In this document: positions 27,394 through 36,919 of the stretch, one piece after another | Position numbering within the stretch: position 1 is the first letter of the stretch | How the letters are laid out: every line of letters starts with the position of its first letter | From: Saprospiraceae bacterium | GTDB lineage: Bacteria; Bacteroidota; Bacteroidia; Chitinophagales; Saprospiraceae | Direction of reading: 5' to 3' | DNA: 59,415 bases | Assembly: GCA_016714785.1 (NCBI GenBank) | Contig: JADKCC010000065.1 | Coordinates: 1-59,415, forward strand | The notes under the pieces: generated by a model | Told to the model about the DNA's origin: nothing | Databases searched by the model: none | Seen by the model: only the letters and a program-made list of their open reading frames with translations | Program-made: the position numbers and the translations under genes

Positions 27394-27747
27394 TTAAAAA
27401 GTTAAAACCTTGTTAGACTCCACAATCTCTTTGGTCAATTCAGCCATAGTACTGATTTTTGCATCCTCTACTAGTTCGATGGTTTTGAGTCCCCTTGCAT
27501 CTAGACAACTTCCACACAACAAGAGCCTTGTTCCTTTCTTTGTCGAAAGTTTGAGCATTCGTTCAATATTGTAATAACCATTAGGAGTGTTTTGGTTCGG
27601 AATGGCACAGTTAACACCATCAGCCATCAAAAAGATAACTACTTCTGTTTCAGGATAGTCTTTATTCAATTGATTGGCAATTCTTAATGCATTATATGCT
27701 TTTTCGCTACCATAAGGAGCATCGTTGATGATGATTAATATTTTCAT
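27394..27747 (-). CDS. DsrE/YchN family sulfur-transfer-type protein
   Basis: 117 residues with the alternating beta-alpha pattern of DsrE-like proteins: MKILIIINDAPYGSEKAYNA at the start, a hydrophobic EVVIFLMADGVNCA strand (about 36-49) and the conserved cysteine loop LLLCGSCLDARGL (about 76-88). Family members carry or bind sulfur on the loop cysteine. First gene of the dsrE-crp-MFS/rhodanese group. Confidence 0.8.
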   Translation of the reverse strand: MKILIIINDAPYGSEKAYNALRIANQLNKDYPETEVVIFLMADGVNCAIPNQNTPNGYYNIERMLKLSTKKGTRLLLCGSCLDARGLKTIELVEDAKISTMAELTKEIVESNKVLTF

Positions 27748-27860
27748 TTAAATGAACTTTAATGTTTGGTGAAAAATTAATTACGATTTTCTATAATGCT
27801 TAGATTTGGTGTTTTAGTATTTTGCAAATGTATTTAATAAATTAGGTTTGACAATATAAA

Positions 27861-30800
27861 TTATTGGCTCAATTTGCCTTTAAGGACATCGACTACATAA
27901 TAGACAAGTGGCACCAGAAATACGGTGAGTACTAAAGATGAAAGTAAACCACCAATGATTACCCATGCAAGCCCATTTTTCCATTCAGATGCTGTGCCCG
28001 AGGCTAATGCAATTGGTAGCATTCCTACAGCCATAGATAGTGTCGTCATCAATATAGGTCTCATTCGTTCTTTACTTGCGGTAATCAAAGCATCTTTAAA
28101 GTATATTCCTTCAGCTTTGAGTTGATTAGTAAAATCTACAATCAATATTGCATTTTTTACGACAAGACCCATAAGCATGATTAATCCAAGTAATGCAAAT
28201 AGGCTCAGATTATTTAATGATAAATTTAAAGCCAAAAATGCGCCAATAGCAGCCAAGGGAATAGAAAAGAGTACGACAAATGGATAAACGAAACTATCAT
28301 AAAGTGCTACCATGATAAGATATATGAGCAAAAATGAAATGAGCAATACAGACCCCAATGCTCCGAAACTATCATTTTGTCTTTTGATATCACTGCCCCA
28401 TGTCAGCTGTATATCTTCCGAAAGCGGGTGTTGTTTTAAATAGGCAACCACTTCATCTGCTACTGTACCCGAAGGTCTTCCTAATGCATCTGCTGTTAGG
28501 GTCACAGCGGGTTGTCTGTCTTTTCTTTCTAAAAGTGAAGGTGAATTATCTTGCTCTACTGTTGCAAACTGAGCAACTTCTACGGGAATATTCATTGGAT
28601 TGATGACATATAATTTTTGCACGTCTTCAAAATTTTGACGATCAAAAGCATCTATCCATACCCTGACCGGATACTCAGTACCATTTTGCGTAAGCGTGGC
28701 ATCATCATTTCCTGTAAAGGCTGTACGTAAATTCATACCCACATAAGCCGTATTTAATCCCAATCTCTGCATTTTATCTTTGTCAGGAATTACTTTAAAT
28801 TCAGGGCTACCTTTCTCAACAGAGAGCCTTACATTATCTGCGCCGGGTACATTTTCTATTATTTTTTTAAGCACTAGGCCATTTGCCATGACATTTTCTT
28901 GACTACTTCCACTAAGTGTGATTTCGATAGGTGCCGATCTCGGTATCAATCCTAAAGCTGCCATAGCGTAATTTATACCAGAAAACTTTTGTTGCAAATC
29001 AGTTCTCAGTTTTTTCATAAAATCTTCTGTGGGTGTTTTCACCAATCCCAATTTTTTTAATTCATCTTTATTGATTTTCAGTTGGATGGTAAATTCTGTT
29101 TTGTTGGTAGCACCTACCCCAAGGCTACCAATTCCCGTACTTGGTCCACCAACATTACTGAATACTGTAGAAACTTCAGGCTGTGAAAGAATGTATTTTT
29201 CAATTTCTTCAGAAATTTTATTGTTTTGGAGTATAGATGTAGTTTTGTCAAACTCTAGCGCCAAGCGAAATTTTCCTTGGTCACCCGTAGAAATAAGTTC
29301 TTTGCCGATGATTCCTTGTTTCATAATACCTAGTGTCATTCCAAAAAGAATGAGGACAAATATCGAAAATATTAATTTGTGACTCAGAACCCATTTCAGT
29401 TTATCACCGTACCAGATAGTAAAAGTATCAAGCTGATGTTCAAACCATAAAAGGAATCGATTAAACAAATTGGTGGGTTGTAAATCTTCTTTTTTACCAA
29501 TACGCGAAGCAAGCCAAGGTGTAAGCGTAAAACCCACAAGCAAACTGGTCAATGTGGATGTGACGACCACCACAGAAAATTGTTTTAACATGTCGGCAAC
29601 GAAAACTTGTAGAAATAGGATCGGTAAAAAAACGACCACATCTACCAGGGTAATAGACAGCGCAGAAAATCCGATTTCCATACGACCATCCATGGCAGCT
29701 TTTCTTTTTTCTTTTCCTTTATCCAGGTGTTTTTGAATATTCTCCAGCACTACTACCGCATCATCGACCAGAATTCCTATGATTAAAGACATCGCCAATA
29801 GGGTCATCAGATTGAGAGTATATCCTAATAACCACATTACGGCAAATGCTGTAACTAGTGATGTAGGAATAGCAACAATTACTATGAGAGCATTTCTAAA
29901 GCTCCTTAAAAACAATAACATGACTAGCGATACAAGGATTACTGCAAGTATCAAATCAAATACTACAGAATTTACAGCAGCTATGGTATTGTCTGTACTG
30001 TCATCAGCAATTATAAATTTTATATTAGCGCCAGCGTTTTGCGTCTCTATATTTTTGAATTTTTCCCGTACTAATTTTGAGACATCTACGGCATTGGCAT
30101 CGCCTTGTTTTTTGAGTAAAAGACCTATACCATTCTTGCCATTATATCGGCTTACGGAAGTCATTTCTTTAGTACCATCTACAACATCTGCTACATCTTT
30201 AACATAGATCGGGCTGCCGGGCATTGGCATGGCTATCTGTACGTAGTTGATATCATCCACACTTGAAAACTTTCCGGTCAATCGTACCGAATTGCTTTCC
30301 TTATCTGTTTGCACTTTACCAGCAGGTAGGTCTATTCCTGATCTGTTGATAGCTTCTACCACCTGAACGAGTGAAATTCTGTATAGTTTTAGTTTATCTT
30401 GATCCACTTTTACTTGGATTTCTCTTTCTTCTCCACCCAACGTTGTTATTTCTGCTACCCCTCTAATTTGTTGAATCTGAGGTAAAAAATCGTCCTTCAT
30501 TTTTTGAAAGAATTCCGTAGAAGGAAGATCACTCGTGGCACTTACAGACATAATAGGCAAGTCATTGGGCGACACCTTACTCATCACAGGGCTCAGTATA
30601 TCTTGTGGCAAATCTTTGCGAATATTGTCTATATATCGTTGTGCATCCTGCATGGTTTTGTCTAGATCTGTACCATATTTGAGATTGGCAATAATGATGG
30701 AAGCATTGGGTAAAGATTTAGTGACCAGATAATCCACCCCTTCCAAATTGGATAATGCATCTTCTATTTTTCTGGAAACAGATGTTTCTACTTCATTGGG

Positions 30801-30965
30801 TTCTGCCCCGGGATAACCTGTTTTAATTACCACCACGGGTTGGTTAAAATCAGGCATCAATTCATAGCTCAAATTATTGTATCCAATAATACCGAGTAAC
30901 GCAAAGACACTAAATAAGACGATAATCAGTGAAGGACGATTGATGGAAATTTCTGTAATATTCAT
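27861..30965 (-). CDS. RND efflux pump inner-membrane transporter (HAE1/AcrB type)
   Basis: 1034 residues, full length for the family. Starts NITEISINRPSLIIVLFSVFALLG; contains the conserved porter and membrane motifs (NLEGVDYLVTKS, SLVMLLFLRSFRNALIV, DDAVVVLENI with paired acidic residues in TM4, and GLVVKNAILIVDF near the end). It is predicted to export hydrophobic compounds using the proton gradient together with the MFP and TolC proteins encoded upstream. Last gene of a nine-gene TetR-controlled set. Confidence 0.95.
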   Translation of the reverse strand: MNITEISINRPSLIIVLFSVFALLGIIGYNNLSYELMPDFNQPVVVIKTGYPGAEPNEVETSVSRKIEDALSNLEGVDYLVTKSLPNASIIIANLKYGTDLDKTMQDAQRYIDNIRKDLPQDILSPVMSKVSPNDLPIMSVSATSDLPSTEFFQKMKDDFLPQIQQIRGVAEITTLGGEEREIQVKVDQDKLKLYRISLVQVVEAINRSGIDLPAGKVQTDKESNSVRLTGKFSSVDDINYVQIAMPMPGSPIYVKDVADVVDGTKEMTSVSRYNGKNGIGLLLKKQGDANAVDVSKLVREKFKNIETQNAGANIKFIIADDSTDNTIAAVNSVVFDLILAVILVSLVMLLFLRSFRNALIVIVAIPTSLVTAFAVMWLLGYTLNLMTLLAMSLIIGILVDDAVVVLENIQKHLDKGKEKRKAAMDGRMEIGFSALSITLVDVVVFLPILFLQVFVADMLKQFSVVVVTSTLTSLLVGFTLTPWLASRIGKKEDLQPTNLFNRFLLWFEHQLDTFTIWYGDKLKWVLSHKLIFSIFVLILFGMTLGIMKQGIIGKELISTGDQGKFRLALEFDKTTSILQNNKISEEIEKYILSQPEVSTVFSNVGGPSTGIGSLGVGATNKTEFTIQLKINKDELKKLGLVKTPTEDFMKKLRTDLQQKFSGINYAMAALGLIPRSAPIEITLSGSSQENVMANGLVLKKIIENVPGADNVRLSVEKGSPEFKVIPDKDKMQRLGLNTAYVGMNLRTAFTGNDDATLTQNGTEYPVRVWIDAFDRQNFEDVQKLYVINPMNIPVEVAQFATVEQDNSPSLLERKDRQPAVTLTADALGRPSGTVADEVVAYLKQHPLSEDIQLTWGSDIKRQNDSFGALGSVLLISFLLIYLIMVALYDSFVYPFVVLFSIPLAAIGAFLALNLSLNNLSLFALLGLIMLMGLVVKNAILIVDFTNQLKAEGIYFKDALITASKERMRPILMTTLSMAVGMLPIALASGTASEWKNGLAWVIIGGLLSSLVLTVFLVPLVYYVVDVLKGKLSQ

Positions 30966-31182
30966 TTTAAACCATTAAATATTTTAAATAAATTGTAAGC
31001 AGATTTACAATATTTCAGCCTGCTTACATTTGACTGCGAAACTCGAGATGTGAACATCAACTAAAGTCTTTGCAATCGAATTTTTATGTATGAAAGTGAA
31101 AGTATCTGTGGGGTACAATTAGATCTTGCAAAAAAATCCTTTTAGGCTCATTTAGGCAAACACATAATATATGCTACAAACC

Positions 31183-32241
31183 TTATTTTTTTACAGATAC
31201 ATTGGCTCCCTCAAACAAATTAATAAGACCTCCAACGACTACTACATCTCCTGCATTTAATCCTTTAGTGACAATCGCCTTATTATCTATTTTTTCTGAT
31301 ATGGTGATTATTTGTGTCACTGCCTTTCCATCGACCACCTTATAAATGCTGGCTTGATCAGCCGTACCTGTAATTGCTGACGTGGGTACGATAAAACCTT
31401 GCTGCTGATTTTCATTTTTATTAATAAGCTTGCCGAACATTCCAGCTTTTATTACGCTATTATTAGAGTTTTTTATTTTCAATTGTATTGGGAAGCTAGA
31501 TCCGATATTTGCTTTGCTGCTGATCAACGTAATTTTACCATCAAACTCCTGATTTGATAGAGCATCTACCGTAACCCGATGGGCTTGGTTGAGCTTAAAT
31601 TTGGACAAATCCTGTTCAGGTACATTGACTGTAAATCTTACACTTGAGATATCGGTGATCTGTAATAGTGGTACACCAGGAGCAGCAAAACTGCCAACTT
31701 CGCTCATTTTGGCTGTAACAATCCCATTGAACGGGGCTTTGATGGTTGTTTTTGCTATTTGCTCTTGCAATATTGTTTTTTGTAAGGTTGTGGCCTTGAG
31801 TCCCAATATTGCTTTTTCTAGTTGTACACCTTGTATAGCGTCGGCCTTTGATAAAACAGTATATCGTTCTACATCGGCTCTTAAACCTTCTATTTGGATA
31901 TCGATCGCCTGAAGTTGTAACACCAACAAACTGTTGTCCAATTTTATGAGCGTTTGCCCGGTCTGCACAATATCGCCCACATCCACTAAAACCGAATTTA
32001 TTTTGCCTTGCGACTCAGCACTTAATTTTGTCTCTCTGTCTGGCTCAAATGCACCACTGTATGTCAGCACATTTTCTATGTTTTTCATTATAACAGTGTC
32101 CACATCTACAAACAAAGTTGCATTTTTGTCGTATTGGTACACTTTACTAGTTGTCAATTCTTTGTTGGTTTTTAGTTTCCAAGCAACAATGCCTATCAAA
32201 ACTACCACTACCAGTATTCCTAAAATTCTTTTCCAATTCAT
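31183..32241 (-). CDS. RND efflux periplasmic adaptor (membrane fusion protein)
   Basis: 352 residues: N-terminal membrane anchor (about 5-22), lipoyl-like half-motifs SAESQGKINSVLVDVGDIVQTG and IKAPFNGIVTAKMSEVGSFAAPG separated by a helical hairpin, then a beta barrel and C-terminal membrane-proximal domain. It bridges the RND transporter and TolC. The 217-bp gap before the RND gene shows no recognised feature. Confidence 0.92.
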   Translation of the reverse strand: MNWKRILGILVVVVLIGIVAWKLKTNKELTTSKVYQYDKNATLFVDVDTVIMKNIENVLTYSGAFEPDRETKLSAESQGKINSVLVDVGDIVQTGQTLIKLDNSLLVLQLQAIDIQIEGLRADVERYTVLSKADAIQGVQLEKAILGLKATTLQKTILQEQIAKTTIKAPFNGIVTAKMSEVGSFAAPGVPLLQITDISSVRFTVNVPEQDLSKFKLNQAHRVTVDALSNQEFDGKITLISSKANIGSSFPIQLKIKNSNNSVIKAGMFGKLINKNENQQQGFIVPTSAITGTADQASIYKVVDGKAVTQIITISEKIDNKAIVTKGLNAGDVVVVGGLINLFEGANVSVKK

Positions 32242-32271
32242 TACTTTGGTATTATATCTTTTAATTAATAT

Positions 32272-33606
32272 TTATTTAGAAAGGGCTATATTTCCACTCA
32301 ATTTCAGTATTTCCAATTCTGCTTTTAGATACTCAATCATAGCGTTGACAAAGTTTTGTTGAGCTTCTCTCAATGTATTATCAGCCAATAAAATATCAGT
32401 AATACTTGCTACTCCTTCTTTTTGTTGCAACAACGTTTGATTATAAATATCATTTGCAAGTGCAATATGTGCTTGGTTTGTTGTCAAATTGTTTTTAGCT
32501 ACATTTCGCTGGAGTAATGCATTTTGGACTTGTAATTCGCTTTGGGATTGGATTAATGCATGTTGTATTGTATTATTTTGTAATTCCAATTGTTTTTGGT
32601 TGATTTTCCTGCTCATTGCTTTGCCGTCATAAATAGGATAATTAATCTGTAGTGCACCAAAGCCAATGGGATAGAAATTTAGAAATCTTTCTGGCTGACC
32701 AGAATATCCAAGACCTGTAGTACCGAATGACGCTATGAGTTGAATGGTGGGTAATACTTTTGAATTTTTAAGTGTTGATATTTCATTGCTTATAAGCTTA
32801 CGTTGAGTTGACGATATTTGCATATCGATGGTAGCCTTGAAATTATACAAGACTTCTTCTTCCATGATTACGGTTTTGTCAAGTGCTAACTTTCTGTCGA
32901 GAGGCAATCCCATAGCAAACTTCAACGAATTTAATACCTGGTCAATCTTGATTATGATATTGCTTTTTTGTGTGGTAAGCTGATCTACTTGAAGCTTTAC
33001 CTTTGAAACATCCGTTCCTTTGACCATTAATTGATTGCGCATCAATTCTATATGCTGTAGGAGTTTTTTAGCATTGATCAAATTAGTGTCAATAAATCCT
33101 AACTGATAATACAGCACTTTAGCATTGTAATATAAAAATGAAACATTATATATCAAATCTTCTTCGCTCTTATGTAACTGTAACTGGGCGAGTTCCGTTG
33201 CAATCTCAGTACTTTTGATGGCACCGCTTATTTGTGGATTATAGATGGGTAAAGAAAGTTGGACCGCAGCGTTTATATTATGGGGTACCCCAAATTGTGC
33301 TTCTTTAAACTGTCCTTCAGGTGCAGATGCGTTAAAGGTAGATAAAGGAAGTAGTTGGTATGGGAGATTTGTAAAATACTTATAATCAACATTGGCTGTA
33401 ACTTTGGGCAATAAATTGGCTTTTAATTCTTTATTCTTTTGTTCGCCTATGGAAATATTATTCCTCCCCATTTGTAAGTTTTTACTGTAAATCTGCGCAG
33501 TATCAATGCACTGCTGAAGCGTCCAGGTTTGACCATTTACTACGTGAGTACCTAGTAGAAATAATAGCAGAATTAATTTATGTTTGTGAATACTTACTAA
33601 CTTCAT
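32272..33606 (-). CDS. TolC family outer membrane efflux protein
   Basis: 444 residues with a signal peptide (about 1-25, ending VNGQ) and two repeated helical/beta-strand halves typical of OEP proteins (WTLQQCIDTAQIYS at the start, TDILLADNTLREAQQNFVNAMIEYLKAELEILKL at the end). It is the outer membrane channel of the RND system. 30 bp separate it from the adaptor gene. Confidence 0.92.
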   Translation of the reverse strand: MKLVSIHKHKLILLLFLLGTHVVNGQTWTLQQCIDTAQIYSKNLQMGRNNISIGEQKNKELKANLLPKVTANVDYKYFTNLPYQLLPLSTFNASAPEGQFKEAQFGVPHNINAAVQLSLPIYNPQISGAIKSTEIATELAQLQLHKSEEDLIYNVSFLYYNAKVLYYQLGFIDTNLINAKKLLQHIELMRNQLMVKGTDVSKVKLQVDQLTTQKSNIIIKIDQVLNSLKFAMGLPLDRKLALDKTVIMEEEVLYNFKATIDMQISSTQRKLISNEISTLKNSKVLPTIQLIASFGTTGLGYSGQPERFLNFYPIGFGALQINYPIYDGKAMSRKINQKQLELQNNTIQHALIQSQSELQVQNALLQRNVAKNNLTTNQAHIALANDIYNQTLLQQKEGVASITDILLADNTLREAQQNFVNAMIEYLKAELEILKLSGNIALSK

Positions 33607-33618
33607 GTTTCAAATTTT

Positions 33619-33906
33619 TTACTTGATCAGCACCAATTGACTTAGTTCTATTCCTTCCACCCAATGTGTTACCAATGGTTCTATATTTACATAATCACCA
33701 GACTTCAATGTTTCCTTTACACCTTTTTCATTTTCAAAGATTACTTCGCCTTCTATACAAATCAGTAAAGCTGGTATTTTGGTGATATGTTCTTTTAGTT
33801 TTTCACCTGGCAATATTTGTATAGCGGTGGCATTTCCTTGATCGCTTTTAAAAAGAGAAATTGCGGACACTGGTTTTTCCTGTGTGTGTACTTCTTTGAT
33901 GTTCAT
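33619..33906 (-). CDS. Small cupin-domain protein in the efflux operon
   Basis: 95 residues forming one short cupin: LPGEKLKEHITKIPALLICIEGEVIFE... and GDYVNIEPLVTHWVEGIELSQLVLIK. Histidines at about 39 and 81 could bind metal, though the classic HxH pair is missing. 12 bp upstream of tolC. Possibly a small-ligand or metal sensor, not established. Confidence 0.7.
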   Translation of the reverse strand: MNIKEVHTQEKPVSAISLFKSDQGNATAIQILPGEKLKEHITKIPALLICIEGEVIFENEKGVKETLKSGDYVNIEPLVTHWVEGIELSQLVLIK

Positions 33907-34005
33907 GATATTTATTTTAAAAATGATTAATTTATATTTTCCTTTTTACGACCCAATATTATTTTTTTAATCTACTAAGGAATAGGAGTTTATATAGAAA
34001 AAGTA

Positions 34006-34413
34006 TTACGTTAAGTTATTATTGACTTCCTTTTTGGGAGTGATCAAAAAATAGGAGACGATGGCTAATAACAGTGTGACAGATATTCTGAAAATCATAG
34101 CACCCACTGTTTTTGTTTCGTACAGGCCACCGGCATTGATGTGAATTTTAAGCCAGACAAAAGCGATAATTAATATGACAGTCGAAAGTCCTAAAAGAGA
34201 GATCGTCCATTTTTCATTTTTGACCAAACCATACGCCGCTGTCAAATAGATAATGCTGCTGATAAAATTGGACCAAACAACAAACAAAACATAGTTGCCT
34301 TCTCTTGCTCTGATACCAAATAAATCGAATATCACCGATGTACTAAGAAAAAGCGTCAATAGACCAAACCCTACTAAAATTAATATGGCTACATATTTCA
34401 ATGACTTTTTCAT
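34006..34413 (-). CDS. Four-TM membrane protein of unknown function
   Basis: 135 residues with four hydrophobic segments (about 8-28, 40-62, 70-90 and 105-128). It overlaps the upstream lipoprotein gene by 4 bp, so the two are translationally coupled. No catalytic motif is visible. It belongs to the efflux operon by strand and spacing. Confidence 0.65.
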   Translation of the reverse strand: MKKSLKYVAILILVGFGLLTLFLSTSVIFDLFGIRAREGNYVLFVVWSNFISSIIYLTAAYGLVKNEKWTISLLGLSTVILIIAFVWLKIHINAGGLYETKTVGAMIFRISVTLLLAIVSYFLITPKKEVNNNLT

Positions 34414-34856
34414 TGGAAATGTTGGTTGTAGATTTCAAAAGAACTTTTTAGTTCGTTGATGATTTTATCAGCAGCATCAGCGTTATCTACATCTTGCAAC
34501 GACTCGATTAATGCCATGTGTGGATGTAACCATTTGTGCAGCTCATCATGACTCTTACCGTCCATAGTACAACTTTTTATAAGACCTGAATTTTTATCGG
34601 TGAGTTCTTTGGCCAATGTTTTGTAATCAGTGGATGCATTAGCAACATAAGTATTCAGTATACTTTCACTTTCTAGGATGAAAGGCTTCATCTCCGCATT
34701 TACTGCCCACTTAGCTCCATCATTAAGTTCGATAACTACCTGATGATCAGCTGCATCTGAGTGTGTTTGGTCTTGATTATGATTTGCATTATTCTTACAG
34801 CTTGTAGCCGTAAAGACTACTAATGCTATCACATAAATTAAATTTAACTTTGTCAT
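34410..34856 (-). CDS. Small helical lipoprotein of unknown function
   Basis: 148 residues with a lipoprotein signal (TATSCKNN, Cys about 20), a His/Asp-rich stretch after the cysteine, and a helical remainder. The segment KSCTMDGKSHDELHKWLHPHM (about 93-113) has clustered Cys, His and Met that could bind a metal. Overlaps tetR by one base at its start. Function unknown; metal handling is a guess from composition. Confidence 0.65.
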   Translation of the reverse strand: MTKLNLIYVIALVVFTATSCKNNANHNQDQTHSDAADHQVVIELNDGAKWAVNAEMKPFILESESILNTYVANASTDYKTLAKELTDKNSGLIKSCTMDGKSHDELHKWLHPHMALIESLQDVDNADAADKIINELKSSFEIYNQHFQ

Positions 34857-35455
34857 TATTTTTTATTTTTAATTATTGTTAATAAAGATTGTATCATGTT
34901 GTTGCCATTCCTTACGATATCAAATTGAAAATTAGCGACACGCCATTTAAACATTAATAATCTAAAGGTGCCCATCACTATGTGTATTAGTTCTTCTGTG
35001 GTAATGGCATTTGTAAATACATTTTTATGTTGGCCTTCACTGATTATTGGCATGAGATGTTTCATTTTTACAGACATGATTTTAAGGATTGTTTCATTAA
35101 TCTTTACACTCTCCTCCATGAGTCCATCAGAGAATACTGCCACAACAAAATGCGGGTTCTTCTCAAAAAAAGAAAATTGATTTTCAAAAATCATTTTAAA
35201 CTTTTGTAAAGCGTCATGGTCGCTATTAGTGACCTGCAAATACCTCATATCCATATCATTGGCTAAATATTCTAGCATAGCAACGATTATTTCCTCCTTG
35301 CTAGTAAAATGTCTATAGATGGCACTTTCAGAAAACTGCATTTCTTTAGCCAGATTTTTTATCGTAAGCCCACTAATACCAGATCTAGTCAATATTTTGC
35401 CCGCTGCTTCTATGATTTCTATTTGCCTATCTGAAATAAGTTCTTTTGTTATCAT
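34856..35455 (-). CDS. TetR family repressor of the efflux operon
   Basis: 199 residues. Helix-turn-helix at about 11-55 (IIEAAGKILTRSGISGLTIK, then LAKEMQFSESAIYRHF). Encoded third in the operon it probably controls; a perfect 14-bp palindrome lies upstream of the operon's first gene (36646-36659). The ligand domain gives no hint of the inducer. Confidence 0.88.
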   Translation of the reverse strand: MITKELISDRQIEIIEAAGKILTRSGISGLTIKNLAKEMQFSESAIYRHFTSKEEIIVAMLEYLANDMDMRYLQVTNSDHDALQKFKMIFENQFSFFEKNPHFVVAVFSDGLMEESVKINETILKIMSVKMKHLMPIISEGQHKNVFTNAITTEELIHIVMGTFRLLMFKWRVANFQFDIVRNGNNMIQSLLTIIKNKK

Positions 35456-35464
35456 GGCTTAAAT

Positions 35465-36199
35465 TTAAAGTTCACCTCTTTCCCCTTCGATCCATCTCAT
35501 CATCATGACTCTTTCCTGAGGAGATTGTTTGAAAGGTATATTACCAGCTAAAAAATTCAAAAAGCGATCCCACAAATTATCTTTTTTATTTGCTTCTTCT
35601 TCCATTTGCTGTAAGGCTTGTATATATTCATTTTTGTAGTCAATGGCACTGTTCATATTAAATGATGCAGGAATAAACTTAAAAATGGTTTTCGTTAATT
35701 CATCCACTTCTTCGGCACTAAATTTTTTCAGCATTTGAAGTTGGATATTTGCGGATTGCGCTATGCCTTGAACAGCATAAATATTGGATTGGATAACGGA
35801 CCAAATATTTGACCAATCCACCAGTGAAATATCTGTAAAATACTGTGCGGGGTATGTACTTATTTTGTTAAAGATGGAGAAAGTATCATCTATTTCTCTC
35901 CCGAATAAATCAAAAGAAGCTTCCGAACCGTCAGAAGATGGATTTTCTATATAACTTTTGAATTTTTGTAATAATTCTTCTACTTTGATTATTTGGTCCT
36001 TAAGCATATTCAAATCTTTTTCAAAATGATCTTTACCTAACTCACTTCCATGCAACTTGATGACTGTTTGAGCTTCCATAAGCATACTTTCGGTCATTTG
36101 TTTTGCATCATCTAGGAGCTGCCATTTACTTTGTAGTCCTTTGGATAAGTTTCTAATTTTAATAAGAACTTCTAATTTATTCATTGGATTGGTATTCAT
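35465..36199 (-). CDS. Hypothetical helical protein in the efflux operon
   Basis: 244 residues, acidic, almost entirely helical, without signal peptide or membrane segment, so probably cytoplasmic. I recognise no family. It is placed 9 bp before tetR and 11 bp after the first gene of the operon, so it is co-expressed with the RND pump. Confidence 0.65.
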   Translation of the reverse strand: MNTNPMNKLEVLIKIRNLSKGLQSKWQLLDDAKQMTESMLMEAQTVIKLHGSELGKDHFEKDLNMLKDQIIKVEELLQKFKSYIENPSSDGSEASFDLFGREIDDTFSIFNKISTYPAQYFTDISLVDWSNIWSVIQSNIYAVQGIAQSANIQLQMLKKFSAEEVDELTKTIFKFIPASFNMNSAIDYKNEYIQALQQMEEEANKKDNLWDRFLNFLAGNIPFKQSPQERVMMMRWIEGERGEL

Positions 36200-36210
36200 G
36201 ATTTATTTAT

Positions 36211-36627
36211 TTATTTGATTAATTTGATATTTTTAATGTGGAAAAAGGAATAACCCATCCATACGACGGATGTAGTCATTGCAAGAGCGCCAAGAAGTAC
36301 AAATATTGGCGAAAGACCCAGGTATATTTCTCCTAAGATGCCGAGTGGCATTAACAGTCCCGATAGAGCAAGCCAAGAGATTGTTTTTGTGTTCTGCAGA
36401 TTATCCTTAAAGTGTAGAAGTAAGTACCCTATTAGTATATTTAGAAAAGCAAATAAGTTGCCATGTACATGAGCTAGCCTGCTTTCAAAATGTTTGCCAA
36501 TGCTATATGAGTTTACCCATTCTTCCTTGCCTGGGGCAAAATCTCTATGATAAATTAATAAGAATCCATAGGCCATAAAAAGTCCCATGGTTAGAAAGCC
36601 AATTGCAATATTATTTTTGCCGTTCAT
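36211..36627 (-). CDS. Small His-containing membrane protein, first gene of the efflux operon
   Basis: 138 residues with four membrane segments (about 7-27, 52-72, 80-102 and 107-128). An RLAHVHGNLFAFLN motif at about 50-63 places two histidines at the membrane, reminiscent of the HVHxN motif of small haem- or quinone-related membrane proteins. Function unknown. The predicted TetR operator lies 19 bp upstream of the ATG. Confidence 0.65.
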   Translation of the reverse strand: MNGKNNIAIGFLTMGLFMAYGFLLIYHRDFAPGKEEWVNSYSIGKHFESRLAHVHGNLFAFLNILIGYLLLHFKDNLQNTKTISWLALSGLLMPLGILGEIYLGLSPIFVLLGALAMTTSVVWMGYSFFHIKNIKLIK

Positions 36628-36645
36628 GATTCAATATTTTAAGTT

Positions 36646-36659
36646 AGTGAATATTCACT
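36646..36659. promoter_or_regulatory. TetR-type operator of the efflux operon
   Basis: Perfect 14-bp palindrome AGTGAATATTCACT upstream of the first gene of the efflux set. This is a common type of TetR/AcrR operator; the only TetR gene in the operon is at 34856. Confidence 0.65.
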
Positions 36660-36797
36660 CTGCAAAGATAAGGGGATTTTAATCATTGTCAATAGCAAAT
36701 ATCAAAATATGACAAAGATCATATAAAGTCTAACTTTACAATATTTAGTTTCAAGTTATTAAATACAACTTTAGGAAGCGAAAAAGGCTTTATTAAT

Positions 36798-36844
36798 TTT
36801 ATGACCCTAGTCATAAATGTGGTCAAGGAAGCCAATTACCTTTG
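36798..36844 (+). promoter_or_regulatory. Crp/Fnr-type palindrome and promoter of crp copy 2
   Basis: TTTATGA-CCCTAG-TCATAAA (36798-36817), a perfect palindrome, followed by the -7 box TACCTTTG (36837-36844). Centre-to-TTTG distance 33.5 bp. As in copy 1, a second -7 match (TATATTTG, 36895-36902) lies nearer the gene. Confidence 0.8.
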
Positions 36845-36919
36845 TTCCATATTAATATATCAATCATTTATAGGGCAGTGTTGCATTAAATGGTTATATT
36901 TGATAAAACAAATATTAAT

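Noticed and set aside
29029..30207. Plus-strand open frames across the RND gene
   Set aside because: Shadows of the well-conserved 1034-residue pump on the other strand.
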